Shown piece after piece: positions 1 to 7,026 of a stretch of 9,473 bases of DNA. The translations under genes and the position numbers were made by a program. The DNA is from Chryseobacterium gleum (GTDB lineage Bacteria; Bacteroidota; Bacteroidia; Flavobacteriales_D; Crocinitomicaceae): the NCBI GenBank assembly GCA_945877005.1, contig CAMCQL010000057.1, forward strand, positions 1 to 9,473, read 5' to 3'. Position 1 is the first letter of the stretch. Every line of letters starts with the position of its first letter. The notes under the pieces were generated by a model that had not been told where the DNA came from, made no database searches, and saw nothing but the letters and a program-made list of their open reading frames with translations.

Positions 1-153
1 CTCACATGCAAATGTTGTTTTAAATTTTGAAGTTTCAAACTTAGTGATAGGAGTTGCACCGCTTACCCCATTTTTCATATTCGTCCAATATTCTTCTACT
101 GAATTCCCAATTGGAGTTAAAGCACCCATCCCTGTTATTACTACTCTTCTCAT
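1..153 (-). CDS. fabF: Beta-ketoacyl-[acyl-carrier-protein] synthase II (FabF), N-terminal fragment
   Basis: The minus strand encodes 51 codons from an ATG at 153 to the window edge, with no stop. The protein begins MRRVVITGMGALTPIGNS, the typical N-terminal strand and glycine-rich start of KAS II enzymes. It continues with EEYWTNMKNGVSG and TPITKFE, also usual for FabF. FabF condenses malonyl-ACP with acyl-ACP to elongate fatty acids in the cytoplasm. The catalytic Cys-His-His residues lie beyond the window, so activity cannot be judged. The gene follows the DUF59 gene in the same direction after 58 nt. I see no hairpin terminator and no TAnnTTTG promoter in that gap, so read-through from the suf genes is possible. 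The acpP gene that often precedes fabF is not here. FabB is a less likely alternative. Confidence 0.9.
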   Translation of the reverse strand, partial: MRRVVITGMGALTPIGNSVEEYWTNMKNGVSGATPITKFETSKFKTTFACE

Positions 154-211
154 AGCTTCTATCGTTTGAATAAATTTATGTGAACTATTGTTACCTAAGT
201 TAATTAATTAA

Positions 212-538
212 TTAGAGAAATCCAAGTTCTAACTTTGCTTCTTCGCTCATCATGTCTTTACTCCAAGCAGGGTCAAATACAATCGTCACCTTGCATGAAG
301 TTACCTCCTCAATTGCAGCAATTTTTTCTTCTACTTCTTTTGGCATTGTTTCTGCTACCGGACAGTTTGGAGATGTTAATGTCATGTCAATTTCAACTTC
401 TTTTTCTTTTGAAATCTTCACTTCATAAATAAGTCCCAGCTCATAAATATCGACAGGTATCTCTGGGTCAAAGATTGTTTTGAGCATGTCTACAATTTTA
501 TTTTCTAGTTCCATAGTGGTTGAATTTGAGGAAATCAT
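212..538 (-). CDS. sufT: DUF59/MIP18-family SUF-associated Fe-S assembly protein (SufT-like)
   Basis: This 108-residue protein is a single DUF59 domain. The signature DPEIPVDIYELGLIY is at residues 24-38, the conserved cysteine segment TSPNCPVAE is at 55-63 (Cys59), and the C-terminal family motif starting FDPAW is at about 88-92. Family knowledge: stand-alone DUF59 proteins next to suf genes assist maturation of Fe-S clients, and eukaryotic MIP18 does a comparable job. The exact reaction is unsettled. Its ATG overlaps the sufE stop codon by 4 nt (ATGA), which suggests translational coupling and supports this start. An internal ATG at codon 9 (MELENKIVDML) is an alternative start, because the conserved domain only begins after it. 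The stop codon begins a TAATTAATTAATTAA tract that provides stops in all three frames. Confidence 0.88.
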   Translation of the reverse strand: MISSNSTTMELENKIVDMLKTIFDPEIPVDIYELGLIYEVKISKEKEVEIDMTLTSPNCPVAETMPKEVEEKIAAIEEVTSCKVTIVFDPAWSKDMMSEEAKLELGFL

Positions 539-957
539 GCTTTAGTATTTATCGAAGTTAATGCGGCCATTTTCATTTTTTTAACCATGCTTGCCAATCC
601 GTTAGATCGTGTAGGCGACAAATGCTCGTGCAATCCTATTTCGTTAATGAAGAACAAATCAGATGTGGCAATGTTTTCTGGTGTTTCTTTATTTAAAACC
701 TGTATTAGTAGCGCTATAATTCCCTTGGTTATAATTGCATCTGAATCAGCAGTAAAATGCATCGTTCCATTTTCAAAAATAGCGTCTAACCAAACCTGAG
801 ATTGACACCCTTCAATTAATCTTTCAGGTGTTTTTTTTTCAGGTGCAATGGAAGGTAAATCTTTACCAAGTTCAATAATGTATTCGTATTTATCCATCCA
901 ATCGTCAAAGGCTGCAAATTCTTCGATGATTTCATTTTGTTTTTCAGATAATGTCAT
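535..957 (-). CDS. sufE: Cysteine desulfuration protein SufE
   Basis: This 140-residue cytoplasmic protein matches the usual SufE length. SufE accepts persulfide sulfur from the cysteine desulfurase SufS and passes it to the SufBCD scaffold. The acceptor-cysteine motif LIEGCQSQVWL is at residues 47-57, with the key cysteine at Cys51. The C-terminal half carries the family pattern SDAIITKGIIALLIQV, and a GLHEHLSPTRSNGL segment at about residues 107-120. The gene starts 5 nt after sufS and overlaps the next gene by 4 nt, so the three genes appear co-translated. Nine consecutive A residues on the coding strand (831-839 on the plus strand) encode Glu-Lys-Lys just before the active-site motif and could be a slippage site. 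The start ATG has no Shine-Dalgarno sequence. Confidence 0.96.
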   Translation of the reverse strand: MTLSEKQNEIIEEFAAFDDWMDKYEYIIELGKDLPSIAPEKKTPERLIEGCQSQVWLDAIFENGTMHFTADSDAIITKGIIALLIQVLNKETPENIATSDLFFINEIGLHEHLSPTRSNGLASMVKKMKMAALTSINTKA

Positions 958-962
958 ATGCT

Positions 963-2198
963 TTATTTTAACATGCTAATTCCTTTTTCAAGGGCTTTTA
1001 TAAATGCATCGATTTCTTCCTTTGTATTGTAAAAGGCAAAAGAAGCTCTTACCGTTCCAGGGATTTTATAAAAATCCATTAGTGGTTGTGTACAATGGTG
1101 ACCTGTTCTTACAGCAATTCCTTGTTTGTCTAAAATTGTTCCTAAATCGAACGGGTGAATGCCATCTACAATAAACGAAACCACACTTGTTTTATTTTTT
1201 GCGTCCCCAATAAGGTGAAGTCCTTCAAAAGTTAGTAACAAGTCTTTTGCATAATCAGCTAGTTCGAGTTCGTGTTTTTCAATATCCTTCAAATCAAATT
1301 GTTGAAGGTATTCAAACGCTTTTCCTAAACAAATCGCTCCAGCTATGTGTGGAGTGCCTGCTTCAAACTTGAATGGAAGTTCATTGTAGGTAGTGCGTTC
1401 GAATGTTACTTTTAAAATCATATCTCCACCTCCTTGGTAAGGTGGCATTTTATTTAGAATTGCTTCTTTACCGTACAATACACCAATTCCTGTTGGCCCA
1501 AATACTTTATGCCCTGAAAAAACGAAGAAATCACAATCTAGTTCTTTTACATCCACACGTGTATGTTGAATACTTTGGGCTCCATCTACTAGAACTTTTG
1601 CACCAACTTCATGCGCTTTTTGAATTATTTTTTTTATAGGATTTATAGTTCCTAACGTATTTGAAATGTGGGTTATAGAAACTAATTTAGTGTTGTTATT
1701 AAGTAGTTTTTCGTATTCCTCAATAAGTAATTCCCCTTTCTTTGAAATCGGAATTACTTTCAATATACAGCCAACTCGTTCACACAACATTTGCCATGGA
1801 ACGATGTTAGAGTGGTGTTCCATCGCGGATATTATTATTTCATCTCCAGCCTTTAATAATGTACCAAATGAACTAGCTACAAGATTTATCCCATCTGTCG
1901 TGCCTTTTGTAAAGATAATCTCGTGCGCAGCTCCTGCATTTAAATAATTGGCAATGGTTGTTCGTGCTGCTTCGTATTCAGTAGTTGCTTTTTGGCTTAG
2001 ATGATGTACACCTCGATGAATATTTGCATTGTCTTTTGAATAGTACTTATTGATGGCATCAATTACCATTTGAGGTTTTTGTGATGTCGCTCCGTTATCA
2101 AAATAAATCAAATTTTTCCCATAGACCGTTTGTCTGAGTGCAGGAAAATCCTCTCTTATTTCTCTTACATTGAATTTTCTTGGGAGGCTATTTTCCAT
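963..2198 (-). CDS. sufS: SufS-type (group II) cysteine desulfurase
   Basis: This 411-residue PLP enzyme removes sulfur from L-cysteine, giving alanine and an enzyme-bound persulfide for SufE. The fold-type I landmarks are all visible: YFDNGATSQKP near residues 32-42, EHHSNIVPW with the PLP-stacking histidine at 127-135, VDGAQS with Asp205 and Gln208, SGHK with the PLP-binding Lys231, and RTGHHCTQP at 364-372 with the catalytic Cys369. RASFAFYNT near the C-terminus (385-393) is also typical of SufS. The short active-site cysteine loop marks the SufE-dependent group II rather than IscS/NifS. The gene starts 6 nt after tlyA and ends 5 nt before sufE, which fits a single operon. An eight-A run lies in the codons for residues 188-191 (about 1628-1635 on the plus strand). 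Confidence 0.97.
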   Translation of the reverse strand: MENSLPRKFNVREIREDFPALRQTVYGKNLIYFDNGATSQKPQMVIDAINKYYSKDNANIHRGVHHLSQKATTEYEAARTTIANYLNAGAAHEIIFTKGTTDGINLVASSFGTLLKAGDEIIISAMEHHSNIVPWQMLCERVGCILKVIPISKKGELLIEEYEKLLNNNTKLVSITHISNTLGTINPIKKIIQKAHEVGAKVLVDGAQSIQHTRVDVKELDCDFFVFSGHKVFGPTGIGVLYGKEAILNKMPPYQGGGDMILKVTFERTTYNELPFKFEAGTPHIAGAICLGKAFEYLQQFDLKDIEKHELELADYAKDLLLTFEGLHLIGDAKNKTSVVSFIVDGIHPFDLGTILDKQGIAVRTGHHCTQPLMDFYKIPGTVRASFAFYNTKEEIDAFIKALEKGISMLK

Positions 2199-2204
2199 AA
2201 TTAA

Positions 2205-2933
2205 TTATTTTTCAAGTAACATCAAAAATTCTTTATTTCCATCACTCCCTAATTCCGGTGAGTCTATGTGTTCTAGGTAGTTGAAGTTGCTCATTAAGGC
2301 ATACTTTTTTACATTTTCTACTACCTCTAAGTGTATTTTGGTATCTTTAATAATGCCTGTTTTCGGAACATTTTCTTTTCCGGCCTCAAATTGAGGTTTT
2401 ACCAATGCAATTACCTTCCCGTTTGGTTTTATGAATGGATGTAAAAACGGTAATACTTTTTCCAATGAAATGAAAGAAACATCAATGACTATCAAATCTA
2501 CTTGTTCGGGTATTAAATTGCTTGTTAATTCTCTTACATGGGTTTGTTGTAAATCAACAATTTTATGATTTTCTTTAATTCGAGGGTGGAGTTGATTCGT
2601 CCCTTCATCTACACAATACACTCTAGTACAATTCTTACTCAACAATATTTCAGAAAATCCACCAGTAGAAGCCCCTAAATCGATAGCCGTTTTATCTTCA
2701 ATATGAATCCCCCAATAGTCTAAAGCCTTTACTAATTTTAAAGCCCCTCTTGAAACCCAAGGGATTTCTTCTTCAAGTAGTTCAATTGTTGCATCCAATG
2801 GTATTTTTTTTCCGGGTTTTGTTATCAATTTTCCATTTACCAATATCCCGCTTTTAAGTATAATTTTTTCAGCTGCTACTCTTGAAGAGATTAATTTTCT
2901 TTCAATAAGTAATTTATCTAATCGTTCTTCCAT
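2205..2933 (-). CDS. tlyA: TlyA-family S4-domain rRNA 2'-O-methyltransferase
   Basis: This 242-residue protein has an N-terminal S4 RNA-binding domain (RLDKLLIERKLISSR...GILVNGK, about residues 4-60) followed by an FtsJ/RrmJ-fold methyltransferase. The SAM-binding loop AIDLGASTGGF is at 83-93. The K-D-K-E catalytic set is recognisable as Lys66 (RGALKL), Asp151 (IDVSFIS), Lys179 (LVKPQFE) and Glu235 (GNKEFL). Studied TlyA proteins methylate ribose 2'-OH groups in 16S and/or 23S rRNA, using SAM. The older name hemolysin comes from contact-lysis phenotypes and should not be read as a toxin call. It is unusual for this gene to sit inside a suf cluster, 50 nt after sufD and 6 nt before sufS. It alone has a strong Shine-Dalgarno motif, described separately. 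The target nucleotide here is unknown. Confidence 0.93.
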   Translation of the reverse strand: MEERLDKLLIERKLISSRVAAEKIILKSGILVNGKLITKPGKKIPLDATIELLEEEIPWVSRGALKLVKALDYWGIHIEDKTAIDLGASTGGFSEILLSKNCTRVYCVDEGTNQLHPRIKENHKIVDLQQTHVRELTSNLIPEQVDLIVIDVSFISLEKVLPFLHPFIKPNGKVIALVKPQFEAGKENVPKTGIIKDTKIHLEVVENVKKYALMSNFNYLEHIDSPELGSDGNKEFLMLLEK

Positions 2934-2957
2934 TTTTCACCTCCACATGTTCTGTGG
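2934..2957 (-). promoter_or_regulatory. Strong Shine-Dalgarno sequence of tlyA overlapping a small hairpin
   Basis: On the minus strand the 14 bases ending at the tlyA start read GGAGGTGAAAAATG. The GGAGGTGA (2937-2944) is a near-perfect complement of the 16S rRNA tail, and GGAGG lies 6 nt from the ATG. Immediately before it, CCACA (2953-2957) and TGTGG (2943-2947) can pair around a 5-nt loop GAACA. The last two bases of the 3' arm are also the first two bases of the GGAGG. None of the other nine start codons in the window has a comparable motif; the closest are weak AAGAGA-type matches. That folding limits ribosome access is an inference. Confidence 0.75.
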
Positions 2958-2983
2958 TTTTATTGATTTTCTCGATTGTTGGA

Positions 2984-4276
2984 TTATAACTTATCCTGTT
3001 TCTGTTGTAATAAGGTGTAAATTTTTTCTTTTACACGTTCATTTGTGTTTTTTTCAATCACTTCTCCAATAAATGCATCTATCATTAAGAGTTTTGCATT
3101 TTTCTCGGAGATCCCCCTTGCACGTAAATAAAACAACGCTTCTTCGTCGATTTGTCCTGTCGTTGAACCATGTGAACATTTAACATCATCCGCATAAATT
3201 TCTAATTCTGGCTTAGAATTCATACTTGCAAGATCACTTAACAACACATTGGCATTCGATTGAAAAGCATTAATTTTTTGAGCATCTTTTCTGACAAACA
3301 CTTTGCCATTAAATACACCGGTGGATTGATCGGAAAGTACACCTTTGTACAATTCATTTGATAGACAATGTGCTACTTGATGGTCGATTGTAGTATGGTT
3401 GTCAACATGTTGTTTTTCATTCAATAAATAGATTCCGTAAAGATTAGATTCAGAGTTTTGTCCATTTACATTTGCGTAAACATTATTTCTCACCAATCCG
3501 CCATTTAAGGTGTAGGTGTGTAAAGTAACATTACTATCTTTCCCTTGATTAATTTCTTCGGAAGCTATCGTTAAATTAGTTGAATGTTCATTTTGTATTT
3601 TATGCAGTGTTAATTTCGCATTATTTTCAATCGTAATTTCAGTAAAATGAGATGAAAAACTGCTTGTTTCGTTTTCAGCATAATAACTCATAACTAATTC
3701 AATAGATGCTCCTTCCTTAATTACAATTGCATTTCGAGTTGCTACAAGTGCGTTTTTTTCTGTAATGTAATTGAGTACTTGTATCGTTTGGTTTGATTGC
3801 GTATTTTTTTCAATTTCTATTGCAATTCCGTCTTGAGCAAAATAATTATTTAACAAAAGAAATAATTCTTCTTGATTTTTACCTATCGATGTATTTGCAT
3901 CTAACCATGTTTTATCAACTCTATGAATTGGACTGATTGAAACACCAACTTCAGGATGAATTTTTGAAAGTTCTATGGCATATTTTCCATTCACAAAAAC
4001 GAGAATAGTTCCTTCTAAATTTTCAATCAACTCAGAAATAATAGATTCTTTTGTTCCTTCTTGTAGGTGATAGTTTCCCCCACTTATTTTTCCTAAGCGT
4101 GTGTATTTCCAAGCTTCGTCTTTGGATGTAGGAAATTGAAGTTGGTTAAGTAGATTTAGAGAATCAATTCGTTTTTCTTCAGAAAATAACGGTTGGAAAT
4201 TTGTTAATTCAACTTTTTGAATAAACTCACTTAATGATTTACTTCGATTAATATCTGGTGTGATAGTTGTTTCCAT
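2984..4276 (-). CDS. sufD: Fe-S scaffold complex subunit SufD
   Basis: This 430-residue protein belongs to the SufB/SufD beta-helix family. SufD partners SufB and the ATPase SufC in the SufBC2D scaffold and is linked to iron acquisition for cluster assembly. The early segment DEAWKYTR (53-60) is typical of SufD N-termini. The C-terminal core holds KCSHGSTTGQIDEEALFYLRA (366-386), with Cys367 and His369 matching the functionally important histidine of SufD, and ends in ARGISEKNAKLLMIDAF (386-402). The poorly conserved middle (about 60-250) is expected for the family. The gene starts only 2 nt after sufC stops. It is followed by a 50-nt gap before tlyA, the largest within the suf block. Confidence 0.95.
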   Translation of the reverse strand: METTITPDINRSKSLSEFIQKVELTNFQPLFSEEKRIDSLNLLNQLQFPTSKDEAWKYTRLGKISGGNYHLQEGTKESIISELIENLEGTILVFVNGKYAIELSKIHPEVGVSISPIHRVDKTWLDANTSIGKNQEELFLLLNNYFAQDGIAIEIEKNTQSNQTIQVLNYITEKNALVATRNAIVIKEGASIELVMSYYAENETSSFSSHFTEITIENNAKLTLHKIQNEHSTNLTIASEEINQGKDSNVTLHTYTLNGGLVRNNVYANVNGQNSESNLYGIYLLNEKQHVDNHTTIDHQVAHCLSNELYKGVLSDQSTGVFNGKVFVRKDAQKINAFQSNANVLLSDLASMNSKPELEIYADDVKCSHGSTTGQIDEEALFYLRARGISEKNAKLLMIDAFIGEVIEKNTNERVKEKIYTLLQQKQDKL

Positions 4277-4278
4277 AC

Positions 4279-5028
4279 TTATGCAAATTCAGCTTTAATC
4301 CAATCATATCCTTTTTCTTCCAATTCCAATGCTAACTCTTTAGTTCCGGTTTTAACAATACGACCATCGTACAACACATGAACAAAATCAGGGACAATGT
4401 AATCGAGTAAACGTTGGTAATGGGTAATAACGATTGTAGCGTTATTGTTTGATTTTAATGTGTTTACACCATTTGCTACAATTCTCAGAGCATCAATATC
4501 TAATCCAGAATCAGTTTCGTCAAGAATTGATAATTTTGGATCCAACATCGCCATTTGAAAAATTTCATTTCTTTTTTTCTCACCACCTGAAAAGCCCTCA
4601 TTGACTGAACGAGAAGCTAGTTTTGCATCTAATTCTACAATTTTAGATTTTTCTCTAACCATCGACATAAAGTCTTTTGCAGAAATTTGTTCTTGCCCTT
4701 TATATTCTCTAATTTCATTTAGGGCAGTTCTTAAAAAATTAATGTTTGATACTCCTGGAATTTCTACAGGATATTGAAATGCAAGAAACAATCCTTCTCT
4801 TGCTCTGTCTTCAGTAGACATTTCAAGTAAATCTTTTCCATCAAAATCTACAGATCCTGCAGTAATTTCATACTCCTCTCTACCAGCCAATACAGAAGCT
4901 AATGTGCTTTTACCAGCCCCATTTGGACCCATAATCGCATGTACTTCTCCTGCTTTAACTTCTAAATTTAATCCTTTTAATATTTCTTTACCGTCAATGG
5001 ACGCGTGTAAATCTTTAATTTTTATCAT
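4279..5028 (-). CDS. sufC: Fe-S assembly ATPase SufC
   Basis: This 249-residue cytoplasmic ABC-type ATPase has no membrane segment. It binds SufB and SufD, and its ATP hydrolysis drives conformational change in the scaffold. The nucleotide-binding motifs appear in order: Walker A GPNGAGKST (34-42), Q-loop Gln85 in AFQYPVEIPGV, signature FSGGEKKRNEI (146-156), Walker B LSILDETDSGLD (166-177) with Glu171, and the switch His203 in ITHYQRLL. The FQYPVEIPGV and SGGEKKRNE segments separate SufC from transport ATPases. Length is normal. It lies 31 nt after sufB and 2 nt before sufD. Confidence 0.98.
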   Translation of the reverse strand: MIKIKDLHASIDGKEILKGLNLEVKAGEVHAIMGPNGAGKSTLASVLAGREEYEITAGSVDFDGKDLLEMSTEDRAREGLFLAFQYPVEIPGVSNINFLRTALNEIREYKGQEQISAKDFMSMVREKSKIVELDAKLASRSVNEGFSGGEKKRNEIFQMAMLDPKLSILDETDSGLDIDALRIVANGVNTLKSNNNATIVITHYQRLLDYIVPDFVHVLYDGRIVKTGTKELALELEEKGYDWIKAEFA

Positions 5029-5059
5029 GGTCTCTTAATTATTGATATAATTTCATTTT

Positions 5060-6511
5060 TTATCCTACCGAACCTTCTAAACTTATTGCAAGTAGTTTTT
5101 GAGCTTCAACAGCAAATTCCATTGGTAATTGATTTAGTACTTCTTTGCAGTATCCATTAACAATTAAACTAATTGCTTTTTCTTCACTGATTCCTCTTTG
5201 CAAACAATAAAAAATTTGGTCTTCACCAATTTTAGAAGTTGTGGCTTCGTGTTCAATTTTTGCACTGCTATTCTTACATTCAATGTAAGGGAACGTATGA
5301 GCACCGCATTCATCAGACATTAATAATGAATCACATTGTGAGAAATTTCTTGCATTGTGCGCGTTTTTATGAATTTGCACTAAACCTCTGTAGGAATTAT
5401 GTGATTTTCCTGCGGATATCCCTTTAGAAATGATTGTACTTTTTGTGTTTTTACCTAAGTGAATCATTTTGGTTCCTGTATCAGCTTGTTGGTAATTATT
5501 CGTTACAGCAACAGAGTAGAATTCACCTATTGAATAATCTCCTTTTAGAATACAAGAGGGGTATTTCCACGTTACAGCAGAACCAGTTTCTACCTGCGTC
5601 CATGATATTTTCGCGTTTTTCTCGCAAAGTCCACGTTTTGTAACGAAATTAAAAATACCACCTTTACCATCTTTATCTCCTGGATACCAGTTTTGTACAG
5701 TAGAATACTTGATTTCTGCGTCATCCAACGCGATTAATTCAACTACAGCAGCATGCAGTTGATTTTCATCTCTTTGTGGTGCGGTACAGCCTTCTAAATA
5801 CGAGACAAAAGCTCCTTGATCAGCAATCACTAATGTTCGCTCAAATTGTCCTGTCCCCCCTTCATTGATTCTGAAATAGGTAGAGAGTTCCATAGGACAT
5901 TTTATACCTTTCGGAATGTAGCAAAAAGAACCATCTGTAAAAACAGCACTATTGAGTGCAGCATAAAAATTATCAGTTGTTGGAACTACAGTCCCCATGT
6001 ATTTTTTAACCAATTCGGGATGTTCTTTCACTGCTTCTGAAAAAGAACAAAAAATAATTCCTAGTTCTGCGAGTTTTTCTTTGAATGATGTTGCTACTGA
6101 AACTGAGTCCATAACAAAGTCAACAGCAATATTTGTTCCTGTTAATCTTTGTTGTTCATCCATTGAAATCCCCAGTTTTTTCATGGTTTCTTTCATTTCT
6201 GGTTCCACATCGTCCCAACTTTCATATTTTTTTTTCTGCTTAGGAGCAGAATAATATATAATGTTTTGAAAATTTGGTTTTTCATAGTGAACATGCGCCC
6301 AAGTTGGTTCTGTCAGTGTTTGCCAAGTTTTATAAGCGTTCAAACGAAATTGCAATAACCATTCAGGCTCTTCTTTTTTTTCAGAAATAAATCGTATAAT
6401 TGATTCGTTCAAGCCTTTAGGTGCTTGATCTGATTCAATATTAGTAGTAAAACCAAATTTGTATTCTTGGTTTTGTAAATCTTGAGCTAACTCATTTTCT
6501 GTATATCCCAT
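5060..6511 (-). CDS. sufB: Fe-S scaffold complex subunit SufB
   Basis: This 483-residue protein is the main scaffold subunit of SufBC2D, where sulfur from SufE and iron are combined into a nascent cluster. Family landmarks include the GTVVPTTDNFYAALNSAVFTDG region (173-194), SYLEGCTAPQRDENQLHAA (237-255) and the ISKGISAGKSHNSYRG region (361-376). The C-terminal segment SDECGAHTFPYIE (399-411) contains Cys402, which corresponds to the cluster-assembly cysteine. KIGEDQIFYCLQRGIS (427-442) contains the matching glutamate, Glu430. Length is typical. It starts 12 nt after the A-type carrier gene. A nine-A run (6227-6235 on the plus strand) encodes three lysines around residues 93-95. Confidence 0.98.
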   Translation of the reverse strand: MGYTENELAQDLQNQEYKFGFTTNIESDQAPKGLNESIIRFISEKKEEPEWLLQFRLNAYKTWQTLTEPTWAHVHYEKPNFQNIIYYSAPKQKKKYESWDDVEPEMKETMKKLGISMDEQQRLTGTNIAVDFVMDSVSVATSFKEKLAELGIIFCSFSEAVKEHPELVKKYMGTVVPTTDNFYAALNSAVFTDGSFCYIPKGIKCPMELSTYFRINEGGTGQFERTLVIADQGAFVSYLEGCTAPQRDENQLHAAVVELIALDDAEIKYSTVQNWYPGDKDGKGGIFNFVTKRGLCEKNAKISWTQVETGSAVTWKYPSCILKGDYSIGEFYSVAVTNNYQQADTGTKMIHLGKNTKSTIISKGISAGKSHNSYRGLVQIHKNAHNARNFSQCDSLLMSDECGAHTFPYIECKNSSAKIEHEATTSKIGEDQIFYCLQRGISEEKAISLIVNGYCKEVLNQLPMEFAVEAQKLLAISLEGSVG

Positions 6512-6523
6512 TCGTGCTTTAAA

Positions 6524-6847
6524 TTAAACGGAGAAACTTTCTCCACAACCGCAGGTTCTTCCCGCATTTGGATTTTGAAAAACAAATCCTTTGCCATTTA
6601 ATCCACCTGAAAAATCAAGTGTAGTTCCTAGGAGGTATAAATAACTTTTTTTGTCCACAACTACTTTCATTCCATTGTTTTCAAATGATTTATCATCTTC
6701 TTTCTCAACATTGTCAAATGTTAGTTGGTACATTAATCCAGAACAACCCCCGCCTTCCACTCCAACACGAATGAAATATCCAGATTTGTTTTCATCTTCC
6801 ATTAAACGCAATGCTTGTTTTTTAGCATTTTCAGTAACTACTATCAT
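6524..6847 (-). CDS. sufA: A-type Fe-S cluster carrier (SufA/IscA/HesB family)
   Basis: This 107-residue HesB-like protein carries the three invariant cysteines of A-type carriers: Cys35 in EGGGCSGLMYQL, and Cys99 and Cys101 in RTCGCGESFSV at the C-terminus. Such proteins take [Fe-S] clusters from the scaffold and hand them to apo-enzymes. It is the first gene of the cluster, as in the classical sufABCDSE order, which is why I use the SufA name. Sequence alone does not separate SufA from IscA or ErpA. The ATG at 6847 sits about 50 nt downstream of a predicted promoter and lacks a Shine-Dalgarno motif. sufB follows after 12 nt. Confidence 0.94.
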   Translation of the reverse strand: MIVVTENAKKQALRLMEDENKSGYFIRVGVEGGGCSGLMYQLTFDNVEKEDDKSFENNGMKVVVDKKSYLYLLGTTLDFSGGLNGKGFVFQNPNAGRTCGCGESFSV

Positions 6848-6902
6848 TTTTTATAAACTAATTTTATTTAGACTAAATATAAATAAGGTGGATTTACGGA
6901 TA

Positions 6903-6934
6903 CAAAAATACCTTTTTTGTGGTATTGCAACAAA
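6903..6934 (-). promoter_or_regulatory. Predicted Bacteroidota-type promoter of the suf operon
   Basis: Read on the minus strand, TTTG (6931-6934) is followed after 20 nt by TATTTTTG (6903-6910). This fits the Bacteroidota primary-sigma consensus of TTTG, about 19 nt, then TAnnTTTG. Transcription would begin around 6896-6898, leaving a leader of about 50 nt before the sufA ATG at 6847. The position as the only such match facing this operon in the gap supports it. The start point itself is inferred. Confidence 0.65.
6907..6926. promoter_or_regulatory. Inverted repeat in the suf promoter, possible operator
   Basis: AATACC (6907-6912) and GGTATT (6921-6926) form 6-bp arms around the spacer TTTTTTGT. 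The repeat covers part of the -7 box and the promoter spacer, where a repressor could block transcription. It does not resemble the IscR sites I know, and no regulator gene is nearby. Arms of this length can arise by chance in AT-rich DNA. Confidence 0.3.
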
Positions 6935-7026
6935 TAAAAACACTAAAATGTTTCAGTAATTTACTAACTTAAATTCTATTAGGTAATTAGAGATGAAACC
7001 AAATGCATTTCTTCTAAAATCATGGA

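Noticed and set aside
1666..1947. A 93-codon plus-strand open frame opposite sufS
   Set aside because: It is a shadow of the sufS coding sequence; sufS has complete family motifs and the opposite frame has none.
2205..2933. The tlyA product considered as a haemolytic toxin
   Set aside because: The S4 domain, SAM loop and K-D-K-E residues fit an rRNA methyltransferase, and there is no signal peptide or membrane segment.
2981..2996. GGAT...ATCC inverted repeat and a TATAAT string at the end of sufD, considered as terminator or promoter for tlyA
   Set aside because: The arms are 4 bp with a mismatch next to them and no T run follows. TATAAT is not the Bacteroidota -7 element, and no TTTG box is suitably placed.
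6651..6959. A 102-codon plus-strand open frame opposite the A-type carrier gene
   Set aside because: It lies almost wholly antisense to a well-supported gene, has low-complexity Ser/Thr/Phe-rich content, and has no recognisable domain.
7001..7010. AAATGCATTT perfect palindrome upstream of the rightward promoter, considered as an operator
   Set aside because: It is a single short palindrome in AT-rich DNA with no second copy. It is noted in the intergenic entry but not claimed as a site.
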